A stretch of 27,065 nt of DNA from an uncultured Spirochaetales bacterium (GCA_902780365.1 CACZFE010000009.1:1-27065), one strand, 5' to 3'. Shown: positions 1 through 7,817, numbered from the stretch's first letter. The notes: a model not told the origin generated them from the sequence alone. Numbers and translations are program-made.

Positions 1-8
1 AAAGGAGG
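1..8 (+). promoter_or_regulatory. Shine-Dalgarno site of tuf
   Basis: AAAGGAGG is a near-perfect anti-16S match that ends 5 bases before the tuf ATG at 14. The window opens here, so whatever lies upstream of tuf cannot be seen. Confidence 0.9.
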
Positions 9-13
9 AAAAA

Positions 14-1207
14 ATGGCAAAAGCGAAATTTGAAAGAAGCAAACCGCATGTAAACATCGGTACGATAGGTCACGTAGACCACGGCAAAACGACGTTGACG
101 GCAGCGATCACGAAGACACTTGCAGCAGTAGGCGGCGCAGAGTTCATCAGCTACGACAACATCGACAAGGCTCCTGAAGAGAAGGCAAGAGGCATCACGA
201 TCGCAACGGCGCACGTAGAGTACGAGACGGAAAAACGTCACTATGCACACGTAGACTGCCCCGGTCACGCAGACTATGTCAAGAACATGATCACCGGTGC
301 AGCACAGATGGACGGTGCTATCCTCGTAGTAAGCGCAGCGGACGGTCCGATGCCGCAGACAAGAGAGCACATCCTTCTTAGCCGTCAGGTCGGCGTACCT
401 TATATGGTAGTATTCCTTAACAAAGTAGATATGGTTGACGATCCCGAACTTATCGAGCTTGTCGAGATGGAAATCAGAGAGCTTCTGAGCAAATACGAGT
501 TCCCTGGTGACGAGATTCCTATAATCCCGGGCAGCGCACTGAACGCACTTAACTCGGATGACCCGAACGGTCCCGAATGCCAGTGCATTCACGAACTTAT
601 GAAAGCGATCGACGATTATATTCCGGATCCTCAGAGAGATATCGACAAACCGTTCCTTATGCCGATCGAAGACGTATTCAGCATCAGCGGCCGCGGAACA
701 GTTGTAACAGGAAGAATCGAGCGCGGCGTAATCAAAGTCAGCGACAAGGTTCAGATAGTAGGTATCAAACCGACGCAGGAAACCACAGTTACGGGCGTAG
801 AGATGTTCAGAAAGCTCCTTGATCAGGGCGAAGCAGGCGACAACGTAGGCTGCCTCCTTAGAGGAACGAAGAAAGACGAAGTAGAAAGAGGTCAGGTCCT
901 TGCGAAACCTGGAAGTATCACTCCTCACACGAAGTTCATGGGCGAGTGCTACGTACTTACGAAGGATGAAGGCGGACGTCACACCCCGTTCTTCACAGGC
1001 TACAGACCTCAGTTCTTCTTCAGAACGACAGACGTAACCGGTACACTTGAGCTTCCGGAAGGCGTAAAGATGGTAATGCCTGGTGACAACGTAACGATCA
1101 ATGTAAACCTCATCGTTCCGATCGCAATGGACGAAGGTCTCCGCTTCGCAATCAGAGAAGGCGGCAGAACGGTCGGCGCTGGTGTCGTTTCCAAGATTAT
1201 TGAATAA
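14..1207 (+). CDS. tuf: Elongation factor Tu
   Basis: This GTPase brings aminoacyl-tRNA to the ribosomal A site in the cytoplasm. The 397-residue length is normal for the family. The G-domain motifs are all present: GHVDHGKT at 19-26, RGITI at 59-63 (switch I), DCPGH at 81-85 and NKVD at 136-139; domains II and III follow without gaps. The start is fixed by the consensus ribosome-binding site just upstream. tuf directly precedes rpsJ, as when the str operon (rpsL-rpsG-fusA-tuf) runs into S10. Its codon choice leans to GTA for Val, GCA for Ala and ACG for Thr, while the ribosomal genes that follow use more GTT/GTC and GCT. This may reflect gene conversion with a second tuf copy outside the window, which is inference. 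Confidence 0.98.
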   Translation: MAKAKFERSKPHVNIGTIGHVDHGKTTLTAAITKTLAAVGGAEFISYDNIDKAPEEKARGITIATAHVEYETEKRHYAHVDCPGHADYVKNMITGAAQMDGAILVVSAADGPMPQTREHILLSRQVGVPYMVVFLNKVDMVDDPELIELVEMEIRELLSKYEFPGDEIPIIPGSALNALNSDDPNGPECQCIHELMKAIDDYIPDPQRDIDKPFLMPIEDVFSISGRGTVVTGRIERGVIKVSDKVQIVGIKPTQETTVTGVEMFRKLLDQGEAGDNVGCLLRGTKKDEVERGQVLAKPGSITPHTKFMGECYVLTKDEGGRHTPFFTGYRPQFFFRTTDVTGTLELPEGVKMVMPGDNVTINVNLIVPIAMDEGLRFAIREGGRTVGAGVVSKIIE

Positions 1208-1230
1208 GTTTTTTTTTACGAGGTGTTGAA

Positions 1231-1539
1231 GTGAGTGACAAGATCAGAATCAAATTAAAGGCATTTGATCACAAGATACTTGATCAATCCGTCGGCGAAA
1301 TTATTGAAACCGTATCGCGCAGCGGTGCGAGAATAGCTGGACCTATTCCGCTTCCGACAAAAATCCACAAATACTGCGTGCTTCGTTCTCCGCATGTAGA
1401 CAAGAAATCGCGCGAGCAGTTTGAAATGAGAATCCACAGAAGAATTCTCGACATACTCAATCCCACGAACCAGACGATGGACGAACTCATGAAAACAGAT
1501 TTGTCCGCAGGTGTGGAAATTGAGATTAAAACTTATTAG
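1231..1539 (+). CDS. rpsJ: 30S ribosomal protein S10
   Basis: S10 sits in the head of the 30S subunit and, with NusB, takes part in rRNA transcription antitermination. The 102 residues show the typical core, including GPIPLPT at 37-43 and the RSPHVDKKSREQFE segment around 50-63. The start is a GTG, preceded by GAGGTG. Only 23 bp separate it from tuf; this gap holds a run of nine T without a convincing hairpin, so readthrough from tuf is likely. Confidence 0.97.
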   Translation: MSDKIRIKLKAFDHKILDQSVGEIIETVSRSGARIAGPIPLPTKIHKYCVLRSPHVDKKSREQFEMRIHRRILDILNPTNQTMDELMKTDLSAGVEIEIKTY

Positions 1540-1553
1540 GGGTGTTTTTTAAA

Positions 1554-1568
1554 CTTTATGTCATAAAG
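1554..1568 (+). repeat. Perfect 15-bp palindrome before rplC
   Basis: CTTTATG-T-CATAAAG is a perfect 7-bp inverted repeat with one central base, in the 43-bp gap between rpsJ and rplC and just before the rplC ribosome-binding site. A one-base loop makes a stable RNA hairpin unlikely, so a binding site for a dimeric regulator or chance are both possible. No function is assigned. Confidence 0.4.
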
Positions 1569-1582
1569 CAGAGAGGGTAACT

Positions 1583-2203
1583 ATGGCTGCTGGACTCATA
1601 GGAAGAAAATTAGGCATGACTCAGATCTTCAAGGAAGACGGTGTAGTTGTTCCTGTAACCGTAATTGAAGCTTGTCCGTGCTTCGTAATTCAGAAGAAAG
1701 AAACCGAAAAAGACGGTTATACCGCTATTCAGGTCGGTTTTGAAAGAAAGGAAAAAAACGTCAAGAGACCCGCTGCAGGTCACTTCAAAAAGGCTGGCTG
1801 CGGTGTTTTCGGAAAACTTAAAGAATTCAGAGTTACAGATGCTGAACTCGGCAACTACGAACTCGGTTCCGAACTCAATGTAACAATGTTCAAAGCTGGT
1901 GAAAAGGTAAGAATAACCGGTTTCACAAAAGGCAGAGGCTTTGCAGGCGTCGTAAAAAGATGGGGATTCGGCGGCGGAAGAACAACGCACGGTTCGAAAT
2001 TCCACAGAAGAACAGGTTCTGTCGGTCAGAACGTAAACCCCGGCAAAATCTGGAAGGGTAAACATATGCCCGGTCGTTACGGCAACGAGCAGGTTACTGT
2101 AAAGAACCTCGAAGTTGTTAGAGTTGTTCCGGCTGACAATACAATCGTTGTCAAAGGTGCCGTTCCCGGTTCCGTAGGCAGCATTGTTTACATTAAGAAG
2201 TAG
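1583..2203 (+). CDS. rplC: 50S ribosomal protein L3
   Basis: L3 is an early 50S assembly protein whose long loop reaches towards the peptidyl transferase centre. The 206 residues start MAAGLIGRKLGMTQIF, typical of bacterial L3, and contain FTKGRGFAGVVKRW at about 114-127. The GSVGQN motif carries the Gln (residue 149) that PrmB methylates in E. coli. The ATG follows GAGAGGG. The stop is 10 bp before the rplD start, whose ribosome-binding site begins at the stop codon. Confidence 0.98.
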   Translation: MAAGLIGRKLGMTQIFKEDGVVVPVTVIEACPCFVIQKKETEKDGYTAIQVGFERKEKNVKRPAAGHFKKAGCGVFGKLKEFRVTDAELGNYELGSELNVTMFKAGEKVRITGFTKGRGFAGVVKRWGFGGGRTTHGSKFHRRTGSVGQNVNPGKIWKGKHMPGRYGNEQVTVKNLEVVRVVPADNTIVVKGAVPGSVGSIVYIKK

Positions 2204-2213
2204 GGAGGCGGAG

Positions 2214-2897
2214 ATGCCTAAGGTTGATTTATTTGATAAAACAAAAGCAAAAATCGGTGAAGTTGAACTCAGCGACAGAGTTTTCAACGCAGAAACCAAC
2301 GGTAAAGAGAATGTCCTTGTTTCCGAAGTCGTAAAAATGCAGCTTGCAGCTGTACGTCAGGGTACGCACGCTACAAGAACCTACGCTACGATCTCCGGCG
2401 GAAATTCAAAACCGTGGAAACAGAAAGGAACGGGCAGAGCAAGAAGAGGAACGATGAGATCATCCACTCTCAGAGGTGGTGCTCCCGCTTTCGGACCGCA
2501 GCCGAGAAGCTACGGCTATAATGTCCCGCTCAGAAAGAGAACCGCTGCAGTTGCGGCTGTTCTTTCCGACAGACTTCGTTCGGGCAATCTTTTCGTAATC
2601 AAAAATTTTGATTTCGACAAGATCAGAACTAAAGACGCCGTTGCTCTTCTTAAAGGGACTTGGAATTTTTCTGAAGCTGTCATCATCGCAGGCGAAAACG
2701 AGGAGAATTTCTACTTCAGCATGAGAAACCTTCCTGAGTTCTCTTTCCTGCCGCAGGATGTCATCAATCTTTACGACCTTATCGCGTATAAGAATGTCGT
2801 TTTCACCGAAGAATCTGTAAAATATGTTGACGCGCTTCTTCAGAACAGGCTCAACCCGAGAAGAAAAAGAGTCAGCGAAATCAATGACGGAGAGTAG
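2214..2897 (+). CDS. rplD: 50S ribosomal protein L4
   Basis: L4 lines the upper exit tunnel and in E. coli represses its own S10 operon. The 227-residue protein starts at the ATG at 2214, behind GGAGGC. An upstream in-frame start at 2184 lies inside rplC and has no ribosome-binding site. The extended tunnel loop runs from about 61 to 95 and is rich in Gly, Arg and Lys (SGGNSKPWKQKGTGRARRG). The S10-leader target used in E. coli cannot be recognised here because tuf lies directly upstream of rpsJ. Confidence 0.97.
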   Translation: MPKVDLFDKTKAKIGEVELSDRVFNAETNGKENVLVSEVVKMQLAAVRQGTHATRTYATISGGNSKPWKQKGTGRARRGTMRSSTLRGGAPAFGPQPRSYGYNVPLRKRTAAVAAVLSDRLRSGNLFVIKNFDFDKIRTKDAVALLKGTWNFSEAVIIAGENEENFYFSMRNLPEFSFLPQDVINLYDLIAYKNVVFTEESVKYVDALLQNRLNPRRKRVSEINDGE

Positions 2898-2900
2898 ACG

Positions 2901-3203
2901 ATGAAAAAGGAAAAATATTTTGACATTATCAAACGCCCGCTTCTTACGGAAAAATCTTCCGCACTTACCAGCGGCGACGCGAAAGAAGGTTATGCTTTCG
3001 AAGTAAAGTTTGACTCGACGAAAGAAGAGATCAAAGAAGCAGTCGAGGCTCTTTTCGGTGTCAAGGTTGTCAGCGTAAACACTGTCATCACAGCCGGCAA
3101 AGTTAAAAGAGTCGGCCGCAACATCGGCAGAAGATCGACTTGGAAAAAGGCTTATATCAGACTTAAAGACGGTGATAAAATCAATCTCGTCGAAGGTGTT
3201 TAA
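2901..3203 (+). CDS. rplW: 50S ribosomal protein L23
   Basis: L23 surrounds the tunnel exit and is the docking site for trigger factor and SRP. The 100-residue protein opens with the typical IIKRPLLTEKS segment (about 9-19) and has the GVKVVSVNTVITAGKVKRVGR strand-loop at about 53-73. It starts 3 bp after the rplD stop, with its GGAG inside the end of rplD, so the two are translationally close. Confidence 0.97.
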   Translation: MKKEKYFDIIKRPLLTEKSSALTSGDAKEGYAFEVKFDSTKEEIKEAVEALFGVKVVSVNTVITAGKVKRVGRNIGRRSTWKKAYIRLKDGDKINLVEGV

Positions 3204-3233
3204 TAACTAATTTTTAAGGTTTCGGAGTAAATT

Positions 3234-4064
3234 ATGGGTATCAAAATTTTCAAACCGACTTCCAACGGTCGCAGAAACATGACCGGCAGCGATTTCGCTG
3301 AAATCACGAAGTCGAAACCCGAGAAATCTCTGGTCGAACCGATCAGAAAATCCGGCGGCCGCAACAATACGGGCAGGATCACTTCCCGTTTCAGAGGCGG
3401 CGGCAACAAAAACATGTATCGTGTCATTGATTTCAAGAGAAACAAATTCGACGTTCCGGGACGTATTGCGGCAATCGAATACGACCCGAACAGAAACGCC
3501 CGTATCGCTCTTGTTTTCTACAACGACGGAGAAAAGAGATACATCATCGCCCCTGACAAACTTATGGTCAATGACGTTATCGTTTCCGCAGGCGAAAAAG
3601 AAGCCGATATCAAACCGGGAAACTCGATGAAGATCCGTTTCATCCCGGTCGGAACGTTTATCCACAATGTCGAGCTTAAGATCGGAAAAGGCGGACAGAT
3701 CGCAAGAGCTGCTGCAAGCGGTGTTCAGGTTCTCGGCAAAGAAGGTGATCATGCGACAGTCAGAATGCCTTCGGGCGAAATCAGAATAATCCATCTTGAG
3801 TGCAGAGCTACCGTCGGAACAGTCGGAAATCAGGAAATTTCCAACGTTAAAGAAGGTAAAGCCGGCAAGAAAAGATGGGCAGGCAAAAGACCGCACAACC
3901 GCGGTGTCGTTATGAACCCTGTTGATCACCCGCACGGTGGCGGTGAAGGTAAGACTTCGGGCGGACGTCATCCTGTTTCTCCTTGGGGACAGCCGACAAA
4001 AGGTTTCCGCACCCGCAGCAATAAGAGAACTGAAAAGTTCAGAATTAGAAGAAGAGGAAAATAG
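3234..4064 (+). CDS. rplB: 50S ribosomal protein L2
   Basis: L2 is a universally conserved 23S-binding protein needed for subunit association and peptidyl transferase assembly. The 276 residues match the usual length. The GGRNNTGRIT motif lies at 41-50, and the signature MNPVDHPHGGGEGK at 227-240 contains His232, matching the functionally important His of E. coli L2. The C-terminus is basic. A CGGAGT site precedes the ATG. Confidence 0.98.
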   Translation: MGIKIFKPTSNGRRNMTGSDFAEITKSKPEKSLVEPIRKSGGRNNTGRITSRFRGGGNKNMYRVIDFKRNKFDVPGRIAAIEYDPNRNARIALVFYNDGEKRYIIAPDKLMVNDVIVSAGEKEADIKPGNSMKIRFIPVGTFIHNVELKIGKGGQIARAAASGVQVLGKEGDHATVRMPSGEIRIIHLECRATVGTVGNQEISNVKEGKAGKKRWAGKRPHNRGVVMNPVDHPHGGGEGKTSGGRHPVSPWGQPTKGFRTRSNKRTEKFRIRRRGK

Positions 4065-4088
4065 TAGTAATTTTTATGGAGGGTTGCA

Positions 4089-4358
4089 GTGCCTCGTTCA
4101 GTTAAAAAAGGGCCTTTCGTTGATTCCCATGTGTGGAACAAAGTTGTCAAGGCTATAGACAGTGGAGATAAAAAACCGATAAAGACTTGGTCCAGACGAT
4201 CAACCATTATCCCCGAAATGGTGGGTTTGACTTTTTCCGTTTACAACGGACAGAAGTTCATCCCTGTTTTTGTAACAGAAGATATGGTCGGATTTAAGCT
4301 TGGCGAATTTTCGCCGACAAGGACTTTTAGGTCTCATTCCGGTGGCAGCAAGAAATAA
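4089..4358 (+). CDS. rpsS: 30S ribosomal protein S19
   Basis: S19 lies in the 30S head near S13 and the A-site finger. The 89 residues contain MPRSVKKGPFVD at the N-terminus and the C-terminal core FKLGEFSPTRTFRSHSG. The start is GTG, with GGAGGG 6 bp upstream. Its stop codon lies within a terminator-like hairpin (4348-4374), so this gene may close the first transcription unit of the cluster. Confidence 0.97.
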   Translation: MPRSVKKGPFVDSHVWNKVVKAIDSGDKKPIKTWSRRSTIIPEMVGLTFSVYNGQKFIPVFVTEDMVGFKLGEFSPTRTFRSHSGGSKK

Positions 4359-4374
4359 TTTCTTGCATTTTTTT
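4348..4374 (+). terminator. Intrinsic terminator at the rpsS stop
   Basis: GCAAGAA (4348-4354) pairs with TTCTTGC (4360-4366). The AT/AT bases inside extend it to nine pairs around one central base, and seven T follow at 4368-4374. The rpsS stop codon lies in the loop, so translating ribosomes would influence whether the hairpin forms. The stem is moderately AU-rich, so termination may be partial. Confidence 0.6.
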
Positions 4375-4390
4375 AGGTCGTGAGTATAAT
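4363..4390 (+). promoter_or_regulatory. Sigma-70-type promoter for rplV onward
   Basis: TTGCAT (4363-4368), a 16-bp spacer and a perfect TATAAT (4385-4390) are followed by GCCG. The -35 overlaps the 3' arm of the rpsS terminator hairpin. It lies 40 bp upstream of the rplV start in one of the larger gaps of the cluster. Similar elements occur before nfo, the ygjV-like gene, the phosphorylase and citF. Confidence 0.7.
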
Positions 4391-4429
4391 GCCGACCGCT
4401 TAATTTTTTTCGATCGTTGGAGATGCGAA

Positions 4430-4780
4430 ATGGAGACGAAAATCGTCACAGCAAAGCTTAGAAATTTCAGGATGTCCCCGCAGAAAGTCAGAGAACTCGC
4501 TGACATCGTGAGAGGGAAGAAAGCAGGCGATGCTAAGAACATTTTAGAGTTTACGCCGAGAAAATCAGCGCTGGCTCTTAAAAAGCTGCTTGATTCTGCA
4601 ATAGCTAATGCAGAAAACAATTTCAACATGGATCCCGATAACCTTTTCATCAAGACCATCATGGTTGATGAAGGCCAGGTTATGAAGAGATTCGTGCCGA
4701 GAGCACAGGGAAGAGCGGCTAAAATATTGAAAAGATCAAGCCATATTACAATTGAGCTTGCTGAAAACACAAAAGATTAG
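4430..4780 (+). CDS. rplV: 50S ribosomal protein L22
   Basis: L22 forms part of the tunnel constriction, opposite L4. The 116 residues include the conserved RNFRMSPQKVRELADIVRGK segment (about 11-30) and the basic beta-hairpin VMKRFVPRAQGRAAKILKRSSH near 83-104. The ATG follows TTGGAG. It is the first gene after the internal promoter at 4363-4390. The stop is 15 bp before rpsC. Confidence 0.97.
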   Translation: METKIVTAKLRNFRMSPQKVRELADIVRGKKAGDAKNILEFTPRKSALALKKLLDSAIANAENNFNMDPDNLFIKTIMVDEGQVMKRFVPRAQGRAAKILKRSSHITIELAENTKD

Positions 4781-4795
4781 TGACGGAGGTGAACT

Positions 4796-5470
4796 TTGGG
4801 ACAAAAAGTTAATCCCATAGGGCTGAGGCTCGGGGTTACCCGGACTTGGGAATCAGTATGGTACAGTCATAAAAATTATAGCAAGTGGCTTCATGAAGAT
4901 CTTAAAATCAGAAAGGCGGTAAAAAAGGAATTCTATTCCGCAGGTATCGCAAGAACTGATATCGAAAGATCCGGTGAAAGACTGAAAATCATAATCCATA
5001 CTGCAAAGCCTGGAATAGTAGTTGGAAGAAAGGGTGTCGGAATCGAAAAGATCAAAGAAATGGTCCTTAAGATTGCGAAAGACGCTACCGATGTTTTTGT
5101 TCAGACCGAAGAAGTCAAAAAACCTGAAATCGACGCTCAGCTCGTAAGCGAAAGCATTGCAGAGCAGCTCGAAAGAAGGGCTCACTTCAGAAAGGCTATG
5201 AAGAGAGCTATCGGTCAGGCTATGAAAAGCGGCGCGGAAGGAATCAAAGTCCAGACATCAGGAAGACTCGGCGGTGCAGAAATCGCCAGAACCGAAAGAT
5301 ATCAGGAAGGAAGAACTCCGCTTCACACTTTAAGAGCAAACATTGATTACGGTTTTGCTACCGCGAAAACCAGCTACGGTGTTATCGGTGTGAAAGTTTG
5401 GTTGTCCAAAGGCGATGATTTCGCTGAAAGGAAATCCGAACCGAGAAGAAGACAACAGAAAAACAAATAG
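4796..5470 (+). CDS. rpsC: 30S ribosomal protein S3
   Basis: S3 sits at the mRNA entry channel of the 30S and contributes to mRNA unwinding. The protein has 224 residues. It begins MGQKVNPIGLRLG, diagnostic for the family, and carries a KH domain with the nucleic-acid-binding loop VGRKGVGI at 76-83. The start codon is TTG, supported by GGAGGT 5 bp upstream and by the exact N-terminal match. The tail is rich in Arg, Gln and Lys. Confidence 0.97.
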   Translation: MGQKVNPIGLRLGVTRTWESVWYSHKNYSKWLHEDLKIRKAVKKEFYSAGIARTDIERSGERLKIIIHTAKPGIVVGRKGVGIEKIKEMVLKIAKDATDVFVQTEEVKKPEIDAQLVSESIAEQLERRAHFRKAMKRAIGQAMKSGAEGIKVQTSGRLGGAEIARTERYQEGRTPLHTLRANIDYGFATAKTSYGVIGVKVWLSKGDDFAERKSEPRRRQQKNK

Positions 5471-5483
5471 CGGGTGAATTGCC

Positions 5484-5903
5484 ATGTTAATGCCAAATAA
5501 GGTTAAACACAGAAAGATGATGAAGGGCAAGAGAACCGGTCTTGCTACTTCATGCAACAGTATTGATTACGGTGAATTCGCTCTTAAGGCTACGGAATGC
5601 GGCTGGATCAACAGCAGACAGATCGAGGCTGCCCGTGTCGCTATCATGAGAGCGGTAAAAAGAGGCGGTCGTATGTGGATCCGTATTTTCCCGGATAAAC
5701 CCATTACGAAGAAACCTCTCGAAGTCAGAATGGGTAAGGGAAAAGGTAACCCGGAAGAGTGGGTTTGCGTTATCAAACCCGGCCGTGTCCTTTTCGAGCT
5801 TGGTGATGTCGATCCGGAAACAGCTAATGAAGCTTTCCGTCTTGCTTCCCACAAGCTTCCTCTTAGAACGAAAATCATTGGAAAGGGAGATGAACTGAAA
5901 TGA
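5484..5903 (+). CDS. rplP: 50S ribosomal protein L16
   Basis: L16 helps position A-site tRNA near the peptidyl transferase centre. The 139-residue protein begins MLMPNKVKHRK, close to the usual MLxPKRxKxRK. It includes the RVRMGKGKG-type loop (VRMGKGKGNPEEW at about 75-87). Its TGA overlaps the rpmC ATG by 4 bp (ATGA), indicating translational coupling. Confidence 0.97.
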   Translation: MLMPNKVKHRKMMKGKRTGLATSCNSIDYGEFALKATECGWINSRQIEAARVAIMRAVKRGGRMWIRIFPDKPITKKPLEVRMGKGKGNPEEWVCVIKPGRVLFELGDVDPETANEAFRLASHKLPLRTKIIGKGDELK

Positions 5904-6103
5904 AAGTTTCTGAATTGAGAGCAAAAACTCTGGCGGAACTCGAAGCACAGCTTCTTACCGCAAAAGAGGAACAGTTCAATCTTAGAATGCAGAAAACGAT
6001 GGGACAGCTCGAGAATCCTTCCCGCATCATGACTGTGAGAAGAGAGATCGCTAAGATCAAAACCATCATTACTGAAAAGAAGAACGGGACTGAGGTGAAA
6101 TAA
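5900..6103 (+). CDS. rpmC: 50S ribosomal protein L29
   Basis: L29 is a small two-helix protein near the tunnel exit, contacting L23. The 67 residues start MKVSELRAKTLAELEAQL and contain the LRMQKTMGQLENPSRI core (about 28-43) with an Arg-rich helix after it. It overlaps rplP by 4 bp. Its TAA shares one base with the rpsQ ATG (TAATG). Confidence 0.96.
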   Translation: MKVSELRAKTLAELEAQLLTAKEEQFNLRMQKTMGQLENPSRIMTVRREIAKIKTIITEKKNGTEVK

Positions 6104-6357
6104 TGATTAAGGCAAAAAGAATACTTGTCGGCACAGTCGTTTCCGATGCTATGGACAAAACGGTAACGGTTCGCGTAACACGCCGTTTCAAACACCCTCT
6201 TTACAAGAAGGTTGTTACCGCACGCAAGAAATATCTTGCGCATGATGAAGAAAACGCGTTCCACGAAGGTGATATCGTCAGAATCCAGGAGTGCGCGCCC
6301 ATTAGCAAAAGAAAGACTTGGTTTGTAAAAGAAAAAATCGGCGAAAGCAGGAGATAG
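6103..6357 (+). CDS. rpsQ: 30S ribosomal protein S17
   Basis: S17 is an OB-fold protein that binds 16S rRNA early in 30S assembly. The 84-residue sequence shows LVGTVVSDAMDKTVTVRVTR at about 8-27, the HPLYKK segment and the C-terminal IQECAPISKRKTW signature at about 64-76. The start shares a base with the rpmC stop. The gene ends 3 bp before rplN, within a tightly coupled block. Confidence 0.97.
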   Translation: MIKAKRILVGTVVSDAMDKTVTVRVTRRFKHPLYKKVVTARKKYLAHDEENAFHEGDIVRIQECAPISKRKTWFVKEKIGESRR

Positions 6358-6360
6358 ACC

Positions 6361-6729
6361 ATGATACAGGAAATGACAAGACTGGCCGTGGCAGACAACT
6401 CCGGTGCCAAAGAAGTTCAGTGCGTTAAAGTTTACGGCGGTTCGAAGATAAGATATGCCGGTGTAGGCGATGTTATCGTCGTAGCTGTAAAAGTTGCTGA
6501 TCCCAAAGGCAAAATCAAAAAAGGCGATGTTAAAAAGGCTGTTATCGTCCGTCAGAGCAAGGAAGTCCGCAGAGAAGACGGTTCCTACATCCGTTTTGAC
6601 GACAACGCTGTCGTTATGATTGACGAGAGTTACGAGCCTGTCGGAACACGTGTTTTCGGCCCTGTTGCCAGAGAACTTCGTGCGAAAGGCTTCATGAAGA
6701 TAGTTTCTCTCGCTCCGGAAGTATTATAA
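6361..6729 (+). CDS. rplN: 50S ribosomal protein L14
   Basis: L14 sits at the subunit interface and is the binding site of the silencing factor RsfS. The 122 residues have the signature MIQEMTRLAVADNSGAK at the N-terminus. The RVFGPVARELR segment (about 97-107) marks the C-terminal region. Length is exactly typical. The ATG comes 3 bp after the rpsQ stop, with an AGGAGA site inside the end of rpsQ. Confidence 0.98.
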   Translation: MIQEMTRLAVADNSGAKEVQCVKVYGGSKIRYAGVGDVIVVAVKVADPKGKIKKGDVKKAVIVRQSKEVRREDGSYIRFDDNAVVMIDESYEPVGTRVFGPVARELRAKGFMKIVSLAPEVL

Positions 6730-6740
6730 GAGGTGCTGCA

Positions 6741-7052
6741 ATGGCTAAAATAAAAAAGAATGATATGGTAAAGGTTATTGCCGGAAAAGACAAAGGCAAA
6801 ACCGGAAAAGTTCTGGAAGTCCTTGTTGCTGAAGACAAAGTTGTTGTCGAAGGCGTAAACGTTTACAAGAAACATCAGAAGCAGACCGCGACCAAGGAAG
6901 CAGGCATCGTTGACAAAAGCATGCCGATCCACGTTTCCAATGTCGTTGCGATTGATCCGAAAACCGGAGAACCTACTTCTTTCAGAATGAAAACTCTTGA
7001 AGACGGCAAACGCGTAAGAGTCAGCAAGAAAACCGGCGAAACCGTTGAATAG
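6741..7052 (+). CDS. rplX: 50S ribosomal protein L24
   Basis: L24 starts 50S assembly and contains a KOW RNA-binding motif, visible here as MVKVIAGKDKGKTGKVLEV at about 9-27. It has 103 residues, normal length. The ATG follows GAGGTG. The stop lies just before the GGAG that serves rplE, 11 bp from the rplE start. Confidence 0.97.
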   Translation: MAKIKKNDMVKVIAGKDKGKTGKVLEVLVAEDKVVVEGVNVYKKHQKQTATKEAGIVDKSMPIHVSNVVAIDPKTGEPTSFRMKTLEDGKRVRVSKKTGETVE

Positions 7053-7063
7053 TGGAGAAAAAA

Positions 7064-7615
7064 ATGAGTGAAAAGTATAAGAGCAGACTCAGAGCTTTGT
7101 ATGAAAACGAGATTAAGCCGGCTTTGAAAAACGAGCTTAATGTCGGTGTTATGGCTGTTCCGAAAATCGAAAAGATCGTTGTCAACATGGGTCTCGGCGA
7201 AGCTATCGCTAACAAAAAGATCCTTGAGGACGCTGTAAAAGAGCTTACGGCCATCGCAGGTCAGAAACCTGTTGTCAACAAGGCGAGAAAATCGATCGCT
7301 ACCTTCAAACTCAGAGAAGGTATGCCTATCGGAACATCAGTAACTCTCCGCAAGGACAACATGTACGATTTCCTCGACCACCTTATCAACATCGCGCTTC
7401 CGCGTGTTAAAGACTTCAAAGGTGTTTCGGGAAAGGGTTTCGACGGCAGGGGAAATTACACTCTCGGTATCAAAGAGTTCTTCATTTTCCCGGAAATCGA
7501 CTTCAATAAAGTTGAAAAATCAAAAGGCTTCAACATCACGATAGTTACTACGGCAACTAACGACAAAGATGCGAAACTTCTGCTTAAGAAGTTCAACATG
7601 CCTTTTAACAGTTAA
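7064..7615 (+). CDS. rplE: 50S ribosomal protein L5
   Basis: L5 binds 5S rRNA with L18 and contacts the P-site tRNA. I place the start at the ATG at 7064, preceded by GGAG, which gives 183 residues beginning MSEKYKSRL. A longer version from the GTG at 7052 would place that site inside the gene. Family segments include VNMGLGEA, the KPVVNKARKSIATFKLREG loop and GRGNYTLGIKEFFIFPEID. Confidence 0.97.
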   Translation: MSEKYKSRLRALYENEIKPALKNELNVGVMAVPKIEKIVVNMGLGEAIANKKILEDAVKELTAIAGQKPVVNKARKSIATFKLREGMPIGTSVTLRKDNMYDFLDHLINIALPRVKDFKGVSGKGFDGRGNYTLGIKEFFIFPEIDFNKVEKSKGFNITIVTTATNDKDAKLLLKKFNMPFNS

Positions 7616-7631
7616 TTTGTAGGAGGACAGT

Positions 7632-7817
7632 TTGGCTAAGAAAAGTCTTCGCTTGAAAGCGGAAAGAAAACCGAAATTTGCAGTCAGAGCCTATACTCGT
7701 TGCCCTCTTTGCGGCAGGCCGAAGGCTGTTTTCAGAAAGTTTAATATGTGCAGATTGTGCTTCAGAAAACTTGCTAACGAAGGGCTTATCCCTGGTGTTA
7801 CCAAGTCGAGCTGGTAG
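7632..7817 (+). CDS. rpsZ: 30S ribosomal protein S14 type Z (zinc form)
   Basis: S14 is in the 30S head near the A site. This is the short zinc-binding form: 61 residues with Cys24, Cys27, Cys40 and Cys43 forming a CxxC...CxxC ribbon. The start is TTG, supported by AGGAGG and by the MAKKSL N-terminus. The zinc-independent long form seen in many proteobacteria is not in this cluster. Confidence 0.97.
   Translation: MAKKSLRLKAERKPKFAVRAYTRCPLCGRPKAVFRKFNMCRLCFRKLANEGLIPGVTKSSW

Noticed and set aside
1208..1230. Possible terminator after tuf (T9 run after TTATTGAATAA)
   Set aside because: The inverted repeat is only five A/T pairs around one base, too weak for a stable hairpin, so readthrough into rpsJ is more likely.
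1610..2299. Long open frame (229 codons) antisense to rplC
   Set aside because: It is a shadow of rplC, with no ribosome-binding site and a composition that follows the codon phase of the sense gene.
3207..3971. Long open frame antisense to rplB
   Set aside because: It covers the conserved L2 gene on the other strand, shows no protein-like motif and is a codon-bias artefact.
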